Shown here: one piece after another, positions 16,516-26,164 of the stretch
Layout: every line of letters starts with the position of its first letter
How positions within the stretch are numbered: position 1 is the stretch's first letter
From: Vreelandella massiliensis
Lineage (GTDB): Bacteria; Pseudomonadota; Gammaproteobacteria; Pseudomonadales; Halomonadaceae
Direction: 5' to 3'
Assembly: GCF_900155385.1 (NCBI RefSeq)
Contig: NZ_LT699745.1
Location: 1,829,561 to 1,893,560, forward strand
DNA length: 64,000 nt
Notes under the pieces: model-generated
Told to the model about the DNA's origin: nothing
Database searches by the model: none
The model's input: the letters and a program-made list of their open reading frames with translations, nothing else
Made by a program: the position numbers and the translations under genes

Positions 16516-16763
16516 TGATGCCTCTCCTTGGGGCGTCATTGCCATTCGCTGGCATTAGCCACTGTATTGCTGGTGCTAATAAAAGTCTATAAGCAATTGA
16601 TATTGCTAAATTTTTACCGCTCATAAATGAGCAATCTCGACGCCACATCATCCCTATTTCAACAACTTACGAGGGATAAAAAAAATTCCATTACTGTGCG
16701 CAAGTTGCCTAACCGGGCCTCTTGGCAGCACCTTCCCGGCCTGAACCGGGGAGACGTCCCAGG

Positions 16764-17282
16764 TCAATGGCCGCCAGGCGGCTCCAGGGCGTCGCCCTTT
16801 AGGGGGCTGATCCGCGCCATGAGATCGAGTAACTGGGGCAGACTCTCAACCACTAACCATCTCGGCGCCGTGGGGTCGAGCACGTGCGGACCGGGCTCGT
16901 AGATCACGCCGCCATCGGGGCTCAGGTGCAACAGGGGCGCCTGAGTGTCGTCGTGGTACGTGTAGGCGCTGAGTCCTGGCAGGCGCAGTCGCCGCCAGCC
17001 GGTGGAGACGCCCTTCTCCTTGCTTTCCCAGGCACAACGAAAACCCGTAACACACCAAGGCGTGTCCGGGGTAACGTCGCGCACGCCATAAGGCACCAGC
17101 AGGTCAATCAGGACGAACGTATCGCCATAAGCGTCCATGGCGGGGCAGTCGTTTTCGTCGGGCAACACCTCTTCCGGCAACGTCAGAGACACTACCTGAT
17201 GAATGCCGGGCAGCGGGATGAAGGCGGGTTCGAGGGTGCGCAGCGCCGTGTAACGGTCGGCAGTGAGGTGCAGGTGAGTCAT
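16764..17282 (-). CDS. Satellite hypothetical protein
   Basis: A 172-residue acidic protein of unknown function (MTHLHLTADRYTALRTLEPA, VLIDLLVPYGVRDVTPDTPW). The start at 17282 is fixed by AAGGAG six bases upstream; an upstream in-frame ATG has none. It is the first gene on the minus strand of the element and is divergent from the zinc-ribbon gene. No domain recognised. Confidence 0.65.
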   Translation of the reverse strand: MTHLHLTADRYTALRTLEPAFIPLPGIHQVVSLTLPEEVLPDENDCPAMDAYGDTFVLIDLLVPYGVRDVTPDTPWCVTGFRCAWESKEKGVSTGWRRLRLPGLSAYTYHDDTQAPLLHLSPDGGVIYEPGPHVLDPTAPRWLVVESLPQLLDLMARISPLKGDALEPPGGH

Positions 17283-17471
17283 GGTCGACTCCTTAAGCAG
17301 TGGGTGGTGATAAATGTGCCGTCTTGGCACGGGTACAACCTCATTGGCTGTCCTTATATCCTTCCGTCACGACGTCCTGGCACCGAACACTTTTTTTTCG
17401 TACTCGCGTCACTTTTCAGGCTAAAATATTGTTTCCTTTGCTTTTTATTTTTTATCGCCGAGGGTTGATGC

Positions 17472-18473
17472 ATGCCTGAACACGCCCACGTAACGCATGA
17501 GCCCGTTCGCTATTTCGAGGGGTTTCCTGAGCAGCTCCCGGGCCAGCAACACTTTACCTGTACCCGGCTATCGGCGATCCTTTCCGCCGCCGAGTGCGCC
17601 GCTCGCCACGCATTGGCGCAGGATAATCCACGGGCAGACCACCTCACCTGCCGTGCCTGCCCGATCGGCCAGGTGCATGCCAACGGCTTGATCGCGACGC
17701 GCGAAACATTGAGCCAGGCGACCCACACGCCCAGGCACTCGCCGGCACGGCTGTGTGTACGTTGCGGACGCTTGAGCCCTAAGCTCGTCAGAAAGACGTT
17801 ATGCGTGAGTTGCTACAACCGCGAAGGCGAGGCGAAGAAGGGGCGTAATGCCAAGGGCAAGGTGCCGGTGACCTACGCCCCGTTACGCCTGCGCCGGGTG
17901 GGCCTTGAGCTGCCCGACGGCGAGATCCGCTGGGCGCTGTTTGAGGCACAGACCTGGCTGGAGCCCTTGCTGCGGGGGCTGAGGGCCTATCCCGGCGCCA
18001 AGCTCTACGACGGGCAGCCGAGTGACGATTCACCGTGGAACGTCGAAGCTCAGCGCTTTGAGTACCGCGATGAACAGAGCCAGGCTCTGGCGATGGATGT
18101 TGAGGAGCGTGATGGATACCTGGCTGTGCGCTATCGCCCTGCCCTGGCTGGCGAACTACCGGCCCCAGTAGTGGCCCCCGTGAGCCTGTTCGATCCGGGC
18201 TTTGTCGCCGAGTGGCTGAGGGTCAGCGAAGAAGGTCATGTGATCGGAAACGCCTGGCGTGCAGTGGCGTATGGCTGCAGTGCGTGTCGCCAAGGGGGAT
18301 GCAGGCACGGCGTCGCGCGGGACAACTCGAGGTCAGGTGTACGGGGTATGGGGTGGCGAACACCGACTAATCAGAGGCCTGAGCAGCTCATAGCGGCCAC
18401 AGGGCCGCTTTATGCCGTCAACGTAGAGAAGTCCCCCAGTAGCAGCATAAAACGCCGCACAGAGCGGCAATGA
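17472..18473 (+). CDS. Unknown protein with several cysteine pairs (zinc-ribbon type)
   Basis: A 333-residue protein with three Cys clusters. These are CRACPIGQVHA near residue 60, a good zinc ribbon LCVRCGRLSPKLVRKTLCVSC around residues 92-114, and CSACRQGGCRHG near residue 270. The middle region is mixed alpha/beta without a known signature. Zinc ribbons of this kind usually bind nucleic acid, and together with the satellite context this suggests a regulatory or DNA-handling role. No homologue is recognised. Confidence 0.65.
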   Translation: MPEHAHVTHEPVRYFEGFPEQLPGQQHFTCTRLSAILSAAECAARHALAQDNPRADHLTCRACPIGQVHANGLIATRETLSQATHTPRHSPARLCVRCGRLSPKLVRKTLCVSCYNREGEAKKGRNAKGKVPVTYAPLRLRRVGLELPDGEIRWALFEAQTWLEPLLRGLRAYPGAKLYDGQPSDDSPWNVEAQRFEYRDEQSQALAMDVEERDGYLAVRYRPALAGELPAPVVAPVSLFDPGFVAEWLRVSEEGHVIGNAWRAVAYGCSACRQGGCRHGVARDNSRSGVRGMGWRTPTNQRPEQLIAATGPLYAVNVEKSPSSSIKRRTERQ

Positions 18474-18477
18474 GACC

Positions 18478-19077
18478 TTAGCTATTACGCCGATCCAGCC
18501 ACGGTGCTTCTCGCCGGGTTAAAATATGCCACTGCAGCTTCCACCAAGGCGTGTGTTCGATATAGTCTCGAAAGTCATCGGCCAGCTCTATTAGCAAGCC
18601 TTCCAGGCCTTCCGTGGGGCTAAACGTGCGACCGTGCAGGGTCAGGGGCGTATCGTTGAGGGCCTCCAATGCTTCGTCGGCTTGGTGGATATCCCGGCAG
18701 CGTTCGAAAAGCGCACACGCCATCAGGCAGCGATTGCCTACGTGCTCGGGGACTTTCTCCGTGGTATGCCAGCTGACATCGTCGCCGCTTCGGCTGACGC
18801 TGACATTATCCTCCTCCCGATCCGCCGGAAGGTGATATTCAACCGCACTGATGGCGGCATCCCCGATGTGCAAGGCATCTTTGCTCGGGGCAATTACCAG
18901 CGCGCAATAGCCTAACTCACCATTGACCAGTAGCCACTCCGATGCCTTGGCAATCGTCACCGGGTACAAGAACCAGGAAAACCCGACACGCGGCTCGTAA
19001 GGCGTGAAGGATCGCTCCTGCCTGAATGGCTTGGCATAATCGGGGTGGGTGATGATCTGGTGCTTTAGCATGGCCAT
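18478..19077 (-). CDS. Hypothetical protein
   Basis: A 199-residue protein with no recognised domain (LGYCALVIAPSKDALHIGDA, LEGLLIELADDFRDYIEHTP). It ends five bases from the stop of the convergent zinc-ribbon gene. It lies downstream of sapC and a tiny lipoprotein gene on the same strand and may be co-transcribed with them. Confidence 0.6.
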   Translation of the reverse strand: MAMLKHQIITHPDYAKPFRQERSFTPYEPRVGFSWFLYPVTIAKASEWLLVNGELGYCALVIAPSKDALHIGDAAISAVEYHLPADREEDNVSVSRSGDDVSWHTTEKVPEHVGNRCLMACALFERCRDIHQADEALEALNDTPLTLHGRTFSPTEGLEGLLIELADDFRDYIEHTPWWKLQWHILTRREAPWLDRRNS

Positions 19078-19111
19078 GGGGTGCTGGTCCGCTCCTTATC
19101 CCAATTCTAAA

Positions 19112-19192
19112 TCAAATGCACGGCACCAACGGCACCCCGCCACAGCCGGTGAGTAGCGTTGCCATGGCGAGTAATAGCGTTACCTTCATCAT
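19112..19192 (-). CDS. Tiny lipoprotein (26 residues)
   Basis: The short reading frame MMKVTLLLAMATLLTGCGG-VPLVPCI has a complete lipoprotein signal with lipobox LLTGC. Only nine residues would remain after processing. A GGAA ribosome binding site lies just upstream, and the gene begins eight bases after the sapC stop. Very short lipoproteins of this layout exist in many gammaproteobacteria and are often missed. It is probably co-translated with sapC; the role is unknown. Confidence 0.55.
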   Translation of the reverse strand: MMKVTLLLAMATLLTGCGGVPLVPCI

Positions 19193-19200
19193 CGTTTTCC

Positions 19201-19965
19201 TTAATCGTCGAAGCTAAAATTCAATTCATCGTCTTCCCCAAAGACCTCATCGAGGTTCTCTGGCGCCGCCACGCTGCCGGGGTTTAACCGTGCCAAGCGG
19301 GCCAGCAAGTGGGTCTGCTGAATAGAAAGGTTTAAGGCATAGGCCATCGGTAATGCTTGGGCTTGGCGTAGATTCAGAAACGTCTCGTCATCCAGTTGGC
19401 TAAGCGCCTTCTCGTCGATCATGTGCAAGCCGTCGATGGATAGCCCCAGCTGGCTGTGTAGGGCTTCCGGCCAAGGTGTAATGACGTTGGCTTTGGCCAA
19501 TGCCGAGAGCGCTTTCTGAGTCGCCTGGTGTTTACGGTGGCTGATCTTGAGCGCTTCCACGCGGGCAGATACGGCCTCAGTCATCTGACCTTGCTCATCG
19601 AAGAAAGACTCGCCTGCGTCGCCTTCATCCAGCAAGCCACTGTTGCGATTAAACGTGACCAGGCCCTTCTCCCCGACCGTCACGATCTCGAAGGGATAGG
19701 TGGATAACCACTCAGGCCGATAATGACCCAGCCACTTGCCATTTTTGATGAACAGGTTATGGCCTGACTCGATACCGCATACCCCAACTAACCGCCATTC
19801 ACGGTTCTCCTTGATGAGCGCTAACGGCATGGTGGTAGGGGCTTTGGCGAGTTCACCAGCGTGTAGCGGGATCAGCGCCTTGTGGGCAGCAAAGCTTAGG
19901 TCATGCGGCGGATGCCAAGTTTTGCCTTGGCATTCCTTGGGGCTTAGAGCAAGCGGATTGGACAT
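19201..19965 (-). CDS. SapC-family protein
   Basis: A 254-residue protein matching the SapC family (FAAHKALIPLHAGELAKAPT, WRLVGVCGIESGHNLFIKNG, YPFEIVTVGEKGLVTFNRNS). SapC is named from a Campylobacter S-layer locus, but its biochemical function is unsettled; homologues occur widely in Proteobacteria. The start at 19965 follows AAGGAG. An acidic tail (EVFGEDDELNFSFDD) is notable. Confidence 0.82.
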   Translation of the reverse strand: MSNPLALSPKECQGKTWHPPHDLSFAAHKALIPLHAGELAKAPTTMPLALIKENREWRLVGVCGIESGHNLFIKNGKWLGHYRPEWLSTYPFEIVTVGEKGLVTFNRNSGLLDEGDAGESFFDEQGQMTEAVSARVEALKISHRKHQATQKALSALAKANVITPWPEALHSQLGLSIDGLHMIDEKALSQLDDETFLNLRQAQALPMAYALNLSIQQTHLLARLARLNPGSVAAPENLDEVFGEDDELNFSFDD

Positions 19966-20087
19966 GAAGGCTCCTTGTCTGTCTGAGGGAGATGCCCGAA
20001 ACTGGGCCATCAGCGACCACATTGATATTGTACCGATCCCCCTCTAGGATGCGACGCCCTTACACGGGAGGAAACGGAGCCTGAGAG

Positions 20088-21086
20088 TTGGTCATTGTCG
20101 TATTGGTATTTCTATCTGGATTTGGTGGCTTTCTTCTTGGGAATCAGCACGACCATTATCGTCGACTGTCACCGCTGCTGCCCTGGTACCTCGGAACGAC
20201 TCTGCCCCGCCTCATGACGATCGTGGGATGGCCACATCAGCAGCTACAGCTAATCTGGCATCGCAAGTCTCAGGCGGGACCACGCCGTGGTCGCCCGCCG
20301 ACACCTGCCTATGTTGAAGACTGGATCCTGACACTGCATCGCAAAAACCGTGGTTATTCCGCTCGCCGCATAGCCTCCATACTGTGGCATGACCTAAGGC
20401 ATCCCATCGATAAGAATACCGTGACACGAATCCTCAAGGAGCACGGCCTGACGCCACATCCGCCCGGCACCAACACAAGCCGCGACCAAGATCCTGGCTG
20501 GCCAACCCTCTTTCATAACCATGCCGTCTGCAGCATGGACTTCATAACCACAAAAGATGCACTTTGTCGCCAGGTGTTTATCCTGAACATCGTCGACCAT
20601 AAACGCCGTCGGCTGATCTGGTCACGGGCGACCCATAACCCCACCAGCGCCTGGGTGGCTCAGCAGATCCGTGAGGCATTCCCGTTTGACGAGGCTAGAG
20701 GCCGTATCATGCTGATGGATCGAGACAGCATCTTTGCACCCATCGCCGCTCATACCCTGCCGAATTTCGGCATGCGTGTTCGGCGAACAGCCTATCGCTG
20801 CCCATGGCAAAACGCCGTGGTCGAGCGCTTCAACCGCACCCTGCAAGAAGAATTGCTCTCATCCATCGTGGTGCTGAACCTCCGGCAGCTCAACCGGCTG
20901 CTGAGGGAATACCGGGAGTTCTACAATACTGCCCGCCCCCACATGGCCAATGACGGCGAGCCACCTACGCCAATCGATCCGGTAGCCGCGAACGATAGTG
21001 ACATTGGCCATAATCCAAGCCGCTGTCGCCTGAAAGCCATCCCATGGCTGGGAGGACTTCACCACAGCTACCGGCTGAGCGCTTGA
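20088..21086 (+). CDS. Solitary rve-type (IS481/IS3-like) transposase
   Basis: A 332-residue transposase. A helix-turn-helix segment (GYSARRIASILWHDLRHPID) is followed by an integrase-core domain with the three catalytic acidic residues in SMDFITTKD, MDRDSIFAP and AVVERFNRTLQEEL. The gene seems complete, with a TTG start and a short hydrophobic N-terminus. I could not find matching terminal inverted repeats or a target duplication. This is common for these single-ORF transposases in marine gammaproteobacteria. It may be an isolated, domesticated or end-less copy. Confidence 0.82.
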   Translation: MVIVVLVFLSGFGGFLLGNQHDHYRRLSPLLPWYLGTTLPRLMTIVGWPHQQLQLIWHRKSQAGPRRGRPPTPAYVEDWILTLHRKNRGYSARRIASILWHDLRHPIDKNTVTRILKEHGLTPHPPGTNTSRDQDPGWPTLFHNHAVCSMDFITTKDALCRQVFILNIVDHKRRRLIWSRATHNPTSAWVAQQIREAFPFDEARGRIMLMDRDSIFAPIAAHTLPNFGMRVRRTAYRCPWQNAVVERFNRTLQEELLSSIVVLNLRQLNRLLREYREFYNTARPHMANDGEPPTPIDPVAANDSDIGHNPSRCRLKAIPWLGGLHHSYRLSA

Positions 21087-21517
21087 TTCGCTAGGCCGAC
21101 ACACCCACTCGCCCCGCTTCCTACACTCAATTGGCGAAAGCCAAGGTGCGCCCCTGCGCACTATTTGCCGCTGAAGCTAAAAAGCAGCGATTCGCCGCTG
21201 ACTTATCTGCCAGGCACCACCCAAAAGCGCTTTTCATTCGTCAATCGGCTTTCTTTAAGCGCCCAGCTTTGATCACATTTTAACCAAAAAAGCACTGAAG
21301 GAGTTTTTCACCAATACAGGCTATTCGGGCATAAAATCGCGTTTAATGTCGATACGAAAGGTAAAGCTTCGTGGCCCGAAATTGGGGGATTTTAAGAGCT
21401 TTCCGGTGGGTAAAAGCTTGGTGTCATTCGTTCATTCGGAGACACAACCGTGACCGCTTCTGCCTTCGCCGTTATGCTAGCCGCCACGATACGCCCGATG
21501 CAGAGGATAATGCCTGA
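21087..21517. other. Intergenic stretch, no gene seen
   Basis: This 430-base stretch lies between the transposase and the Rpn gene. It should contain the right end of the transposable element and the promoter of the Rpn gene, but I cannot place either with confidence. Confidence 0.4.
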
Positions 21518-22468
21518 ATGAGCGAAACGGACGAGCAGCGTTCAACGGATCACGATAGCCCGTGGAAAAAGGCCTTAGAAGGCTACTTTGCGGAGTTTTT
21601 GGCGTTACTGTTCCCGACCATTCATCAGCAGGTGGATTGGTCAAAAGGCTATACCCCCCTGGATACGGAGCTTCAGCAAATCACGGTCGAAGCGGAAAGC
21701 GGACGCCGTTATGCCGATAAGCTGGTGAAGGTGTATGCCAACGATGGCACCGAAACCTGGGTGTTGATTCATGTGGAAGTGCAAGGCGAACCGGAAGACG
21801 CGTTTGCCGAACGGATGTATACTTATCAATACCGCTTGCGGGATCGTTACGGCATTGACGTGGTCAGTATTGCGGTACTGGCCGATACGCGAGAAAGCTT
21901 TCGACCCACGACGTTTTATTACGAGCGCTGGGGCTGTGAGGTGGCGTTTACCTTCCCCATGGCCAAGTTAATCGATTGGGAAGCGCAGTGGGAGGCCTTG
22001 GAAGCCAGCGATAATGTGTTTGCGCTGGTGGTCATGGCGCAATTACGGGCGAAGCGCTTAACCGATGGCAATGCCCGCACCCAAGCCAAAATCAAGCTGG
22101 TGCGGTTGATGTTTGAGCGTAACTACAGCCGGGAACAGATCCAGCAGTTATTTATTGTCATCGATTGGATGCTCCAGCTGCCTTACGGGCTGGAACCCAC
22201 GTTCCGACAAGCGGTCTACGAGATTCAGGAGGCGAAGAAAATGCCCTATATCAACACCTTTGAACGTCATGGTATCGAGAAAGGTTTGCTGCAAGGCGCG
22301 CTGATAGGTGAACGTCGCTTCTTGATCAAGCTACTCAATAAGCGCTTTGGCGAGTTACCCGATTGGGCACAGCAGCGTATTGAGGAGGCGGATGAAACCC
22401 AGCTAGAGCGTTGGGCTGATGACGTTTTGGATGCGCATAGCTTGGATACCCTGTTGGGTAGCCACTGA
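21518..22468 (+). CDS. Rpn/DUF4351-type nuclease (putative transposase family)
   Basis: A 316-residue protein of the Rpn/transposase-like cytosolic family. The N-terminal nuclease-like region carries ADKLVKVYANDGTETWVLIH and HVEVQGEPEDAFAERMYTYQYRLRDRYG, the PD-(D/E)XK-type acidic E-V-Q core. The C-terminal DUF4351-like region includes LLIKLLNKRFGELPDW-type sequence and a C-terminal ERWADDVLDAHSLDTLL. Rpn proteins promote RecA-independent recombination in E. coli. It is intact, unlike the related gene at 6.9-7.9 kb. Confidence 0.85.
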   Translation: MSETDEQRSTDHDSPWKKALEGYFAEFLALLFPTIHQQVDWSKGYTPLDTELQQITVEAESGRRYADKLVKVYANDGTETWVLIHVEVQGEPEDAFAERMYTYQYRLRDRYGIDVVSIAVLADTRESFRPTTFYYERWGCEVAFTFPMAKLIDWEAQWEALEASDNVFALVVMAQLRAKRLTDGNARTQAKIKLVRLMFERNYSREQIQQLFIVIDWMLQLPYGLEPTFRQAVYEIQEAKKMPYINTFERHGIEKGLLQGALIGERRFLIKLLNKRFGELPDWAQQRIEEADETQLERWADDVLDAHSLDTLLGSH

Positions 22469-22527
22469 TTCAATTTTAAGTGTGCAGCGCTCCATCACTA
22501 AGCGGTTTCCATCATAAAATCACAGAG

Positions 22528-22554
22528 CCCCGATCGCTAACGCATTGGGGTTTT
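22528..22554 (+). terminator. Terminator after the Rpn gene
   Basis: CCCCGAT...ATTGGGG stem followed by TTTTGTG, 60 bases after the stop codon. Confidence 0.7.
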
Positions 22555-22593
22555 GTGTGTAAGCGCCTAACGGACTCGTCACTATCCCGGCAT

Positions 22594-22694
22594 AACAGCC
22601 TCTATTAAGCCGATTTTCGCCTGCTTGATGGTGATCGAAGACAAAACCTTACCGCTGCCGACTAGCCCCTGTTTTAGATGCTGTTAGCGCTTTT
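22594..22694. repeat. 101-bp direct repeat, left copy (flanks the GIY-YIG gene)
   Basis: About 101 bases (from AACAGCCTCTATTAAGCCGA to a GTTAGCGCTTTT-like end) recur at 23760-23860 in the same orientation with only a handful of mismatches. On the minus strand the repeat has an open frame reading KQGLVGSGKVLSSITIKQAK, so it may derive from the end of a gene. The two copies bracket a single gene. Confidence 0.85.
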
Positions 22695-22715
22695 ATCCGT
22701 GCTCAGTGTCGTGGG

Positions 22716-23630
22716 TTAGTTGTCTCCCCCCTGAGGATAGGTTTCATCGTAGATATCTATCATCAGCTTGTCGCCATGGAACCAGTACGGTGCCGGTTGG
22801 ACGCTGTGGTCAATATTGAGCACTTCGCGTGTGGCTGCCGTAAGCGACACTACCGTTCCGTTAAAGAGCACTTTCTTGTTATTAAAGATCTCTGCCGTGG
22901 CTTCACCATTTTTAAACACCAGCTGATCGCCGACCGATAATCCCATTTCAAAGAAGTCCATATTAGGCCGCTTGATCTTTTTACCGGACTCTTTCTCGGC
23001 CTGACTCACGTTGGCATTGAGTTCCGCATTAATCTGAGGCGTCACATCGGTACCGCCCAACACCTTGAGAATCGCGACGGCTTGGTCTTCTTCTATCTGA
23101 AAAAACTCGCGATTGGGGTTAATACGATTAGGGCCGAAAGCGATATGGAGTGCGCTTTCGACGTTATGATGGCTTTCGACCTCGACGGCATAAACACATT
23201 CAAAAGGCGTGGGAACGCCCGTGGTGTAGAGCTGATTCATGCGCAAGGTGACATCTATTTGCGACGTTTTGCCAATTTTGAGCAATCCGGGCATGGCCGG
23301 GTTTTTCAGTACATAAATGATCTCTTTGGCCACATCGCAAGCCGGTGTGCTGTGTTGCGGTGAAGCGGTTGCATCTCCCAGTTCCGCAAGCTGTGCCAAT
23401 AACGCTAATACGAGGCGAGGTGCCCCCTTAAACCCTTCCATGCCTTCATGATGATCCACGGAAAGCATGGCATTCAGCAGTTTATAAGCGGGTCCATCCC
23501 CTTCGTATATCTGCGCTTGAATAGCGGGGATATCCAGCACCACTCCTCGCTGTCCGGATGCTATCCATTGTTGATACTTGTCTTGTCCGTCTAACCAATA
23601 ACGCTCTTCAGACCAATGCGGGGGCTTCAT
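22716..23630 (-). CDS. GIY-YIG (T5orf172-type) nuclease with a RAMA-like domain
   Basis: A 304-residue protein. The central GIY-YIG domain reads IIYVLKNPAMPGLLKIGKTS, LRMNQLYTTGVPTPFECVYA, then HNVESALHIAFGPNRINPNREFF (catalytic Arg in the helix, Glu in the REFF block). The C-terminal part (VGDQLVFKNGEATAEIFNNK, VSLTAATREVLN) resembles the RAMA domain, a DNA- or modification-binding domain attached to restriction enzymes and methylases. An N-terminal region of about 100 residues is not recognised. The pairing suggests a standalone restriction-like or defence nuclease. The gene lies alone between two 101-bp direct repeats. Confidence 0.82.
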   Translation of the reverse strand: MKPPHWSEERYWLDGQDKYQQWIASGQRGVVLDIPAIQAQIYEGDGPAYKLLNAMLSVDHHEGMEGFKGAPRLVLALLAQLAELGDATASPQHSTPACDVAKEIIYVLKNPAMPGLLKIGKTSQIDVTLRMNQLYTTGVPTPFECVYAVEVESHHNVESALHIAFGPNRINPNREFFQIEEDQAVAILKVLGGTDVTPQINAELNANVSQAEKESGKKIKRPNMDFFEMGLSVGDQLVFKNGEATAEIFNNKKVLFNGTVVSLTAATREVLNIDHSVQPAPYWFHGDKLMIDIYDETYPQGGDN

Positions 23631-23759
23631 GGAAAACCTATTCCTTTACGTGTTCAGCGGCCAATCCTGCTCGCTAGTGTTCATCCAAGACATAGAATAA
23701 ACGATGTAAGAATCTTGAAGACGCTATCTTTTGGTATAGACGTCTGGCTATCTCGCCAA

Positions 23760-23860
23760 AACAGCCTCTATTAAGCCGATTTTCACCTGCTTGATGGTGA
23801 TCGAAGACAAAACCTTACCGCTGCCGATTAGCCCCTGTTTTACGTGCCATTAGCACTTTT
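23760..23860. repeat. 101-bp direct repeat, right copy
   Basis: Same orientation as 22594-22694, with a few substitutions. The minus-strand frame reads KQGLIGSGKVLSSITIKQVK and is followed by GLIEAVLAR and a stop. The rest of 23631-24103 holds no gene. It contains one hairpin, AACGGCG-ATCA-CGCCGTT (23952-23969) followed by AGTTTT, which could be a rightward terminator. Confidence 0.85.
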
Positions 23861-24104
23861 TCTTGATGGTCCAAAAAACCCAACCGTTCATCATTCCCCT
23901 AAACGTTGACACATTATGTTTTTCGTCGGCTTGGTCGCTGGTCGTCTTTACAACGGCGATCACGCCGTTAGTTTTCTGGTTAGCTGAAACGCTCAACGTG
24001 TAAGAGATCGCTTACAGCATAAAACGGCATTGGATGACAAAAACCTCAGCCTTTGCTTACCCGTGAATAGGGTTTTTAAGTGGTGTTACCTAGCGCTCAG
24101 AGAC

Positions 24105-24130
24105 AAAAAAGCCCCCGATTGTGGAGGCTT
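24105..24130 (-). terminator. Terminator after the PLP-enzyme gene
   Basis: Minus-strand AAGCCTCC-ACAATC-GGGGGCTT followed by TTTTTGTC, just downstream of the stop codon. Confidence 0.8.
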
Positions 24131-24150
24131 GCACCGACAGTTCTCCTTAC

Positions 24151-26163
24151 TCAGCTAATCAATTGCCGTACGCATAAGGTCAGTTTCTCCAGGATCAAAC
24201 GCACTTGGCGCAGCTCTTCTTCCAGGTGGTGGCTGTCATGCACGCCGTCGTGCCAACCATCGGAGAGAATGCGCGCGCCCATGCTGATGCGAAGCGCTGA
24301 GGTGTGCTTGCCTTCAATCTTGACCGGCTGGCCTATATGGCAACACTGCGCTGCCAGGGCTTTGTCACTTTCCGTTAGTCCTGGGTGATCGCTCATGTCG
24401 CGGTTGAGCTGTTCGTAGAGCGTTTTTACCTGATCTTGGCTTAGGTAGTGGCCTTGCGTATCGCGAATCAAAAACGGGAAGATACTGCGCCGGATGCCCA
24501 ATTCATCCCCGTGCATTTCAGTACGCGCCCACCAAGGATCGGTGGTATCAAAGAGCGCGTCTAAGTACGGATGCTGGTCGATCATTTGCATCACATTACG
24601 ACCAAAGCCATCGAGCCCGCTGATGCGTTTATCTTTAGGCACTTGGTAGTAGCGTTTGGCTTCGGTGAGCGCGGCATACCAGCGTAAGTACATGCCAATG
24701 GTTAAGGGCGAAGGCGCATCGGGAAGCAGCGTTTCCCAAGTCCCTAAATCCGCTTTCGGCAGGTAATCGGTCAAGCCACTGGGCAGATGTGCTCCCCTTT
24801 GAGACAACCGGTGCGAAAACGCTTGAGGGAAAATAGCCGCCCCGCTGAACGGAGGCCCGGTGAAGAACTTGGAGCCGGTAATCAGCACAATATCGCCTTT
24901 AGCGAGGTGGTCTCGTAAGTCTTCTGCATCAATGCGCAGCTGACAGGCATCGATAATCACTTGGAGGCGTTCGCCGTAGCGTTGGCGCAACCGGTCCAGC
25001 AGCGAGGGCGATGGCGCCCAGCAACCAAACTTGGATTGGTCCATGGCGTGGAGCATCACATGGTGGCCTTTTTCCATTTCGGCCGCGACGCACGCCTCAA
25101 TACGCTGATCCATTTCCGCTAAGGTATAGAAGCGCCCATCGTCGGCTTTGAAAGGGATACCTTCAAATGCCATCGAGGGCATTCCCGCCAAGCGTTCGCC
25201 TTTGGTCACCGAATGTCCTAAACACGTGGTGCCATCAAAGTGACATCCCGTCACCGAAAACGGCGTACCGCTACCGGTTTCATCCGAGCCACACACAATG
25301 CTCACCCACTTGCCCGGTGTCGCGGTGGTCACGGCGGCGACAACATGGAGTTGCGCGTCGGTCCCCGACGGCGAGAGATGCAAATCGGGCTCCAGGTCGG
25401 TCATGCCCAATGTGCTGGCGATATCCGCTTCCAACGCACGGCAATGCGCCGCCAAGGGGGTGACCTCATTGGCTTGCACACAATCGTGTAATATCCGCTG
25501 GCGATAGGCATCCGCCGCTTGATACGCCGGTGTGGAAACAGAGGTGGCGGTAGACGAGGCAAAGGTAAAGGCATTATCACGTGGCGACGGCGAACAGCCA
25601 TAGCGATTCAGGCCGGTGTCGGGATCGACCAATAACCGCGCATCGCCACCTTGCATCAGATGCCAGTGGGTGGGCTGTAACAAGGGCGCGAAGCGTGCAT
25701 CAATGCGCTCGCCTAGCGGCTGAATGGCCTCAACAAGTTCCGTCATGTGGGTCATCTCGGTTCGGTGGTTCACAATCGCGATACGGATGGCTAGCTGGCC
25801 ATGAAGCGTGGTGGTCGAAGGGGCTGCCACCCCCTGTAATTGAAGCTGAGTCACGATGGCTTTATTGAGCGCATCCAGATAAAGAGTCTGTTCGTTCGAG
25901 GTGGAAAGCAGTCGACTGGGTACAAAGCGGCAACAGACAATATTCATGGGAACAGGCGCCAATCGTTCCAGCGTGGGTGTCTCATCAATCTGTTGGGCGG
26001 TCGCTTGCGCCAACTGACAGTGTTTACGCACGACCGCTGCCATGCGTTCGGCACCCAACCCTTGGAAGGTGAACCACACTTTGAGCGCCAAAAAACCACG
26101 TGATAGTTCGGGGCCCAGGTCACAAAACCACGGGGAACCGGCGGAAAGCCGAGTTATGGTCAA
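24151..26163 (-). pseudogene. Two-domain PLP enzyme (decarboxylase C-terminal domain plus second fold-type I domain), N-terminus lost
   Basis: The 670 readable residues begin inside an aromatic-amino-acid-type decarboxylase, in its C-terminal domain (GPELSRGFLALKVWFTFQGL, MNIVCCRFVP, RIAIVNHRTEMTHMTELVEA). They then continue into a second PLP domain. That domain has SPSGTDAQLHVVAAV, a DACQLRIDAEDL-type Asp (cofactor nitrogen contact) and LITGSKFFTGPPFSGA, where the Lys should bind PLP. The frame enters from the end of an IS256 element with only a TTG at its edge, so there is no native start. The decarboxylase active site is missing and the 5-prime part is not on the far side of the IS. The second domain looks intact. 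I do not know the pathway. Confidence 0.75.
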
Positions 26164-26164
26164 G

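Noticed and set aside
16627..16902. A 91-codon rightward frame divergent from the AlpA-type gene
   Set aside because: No ribosome binding site, and the second half runs antisense through a better-supported gene. The first 40 codons might be a remnant, but support is too weak.
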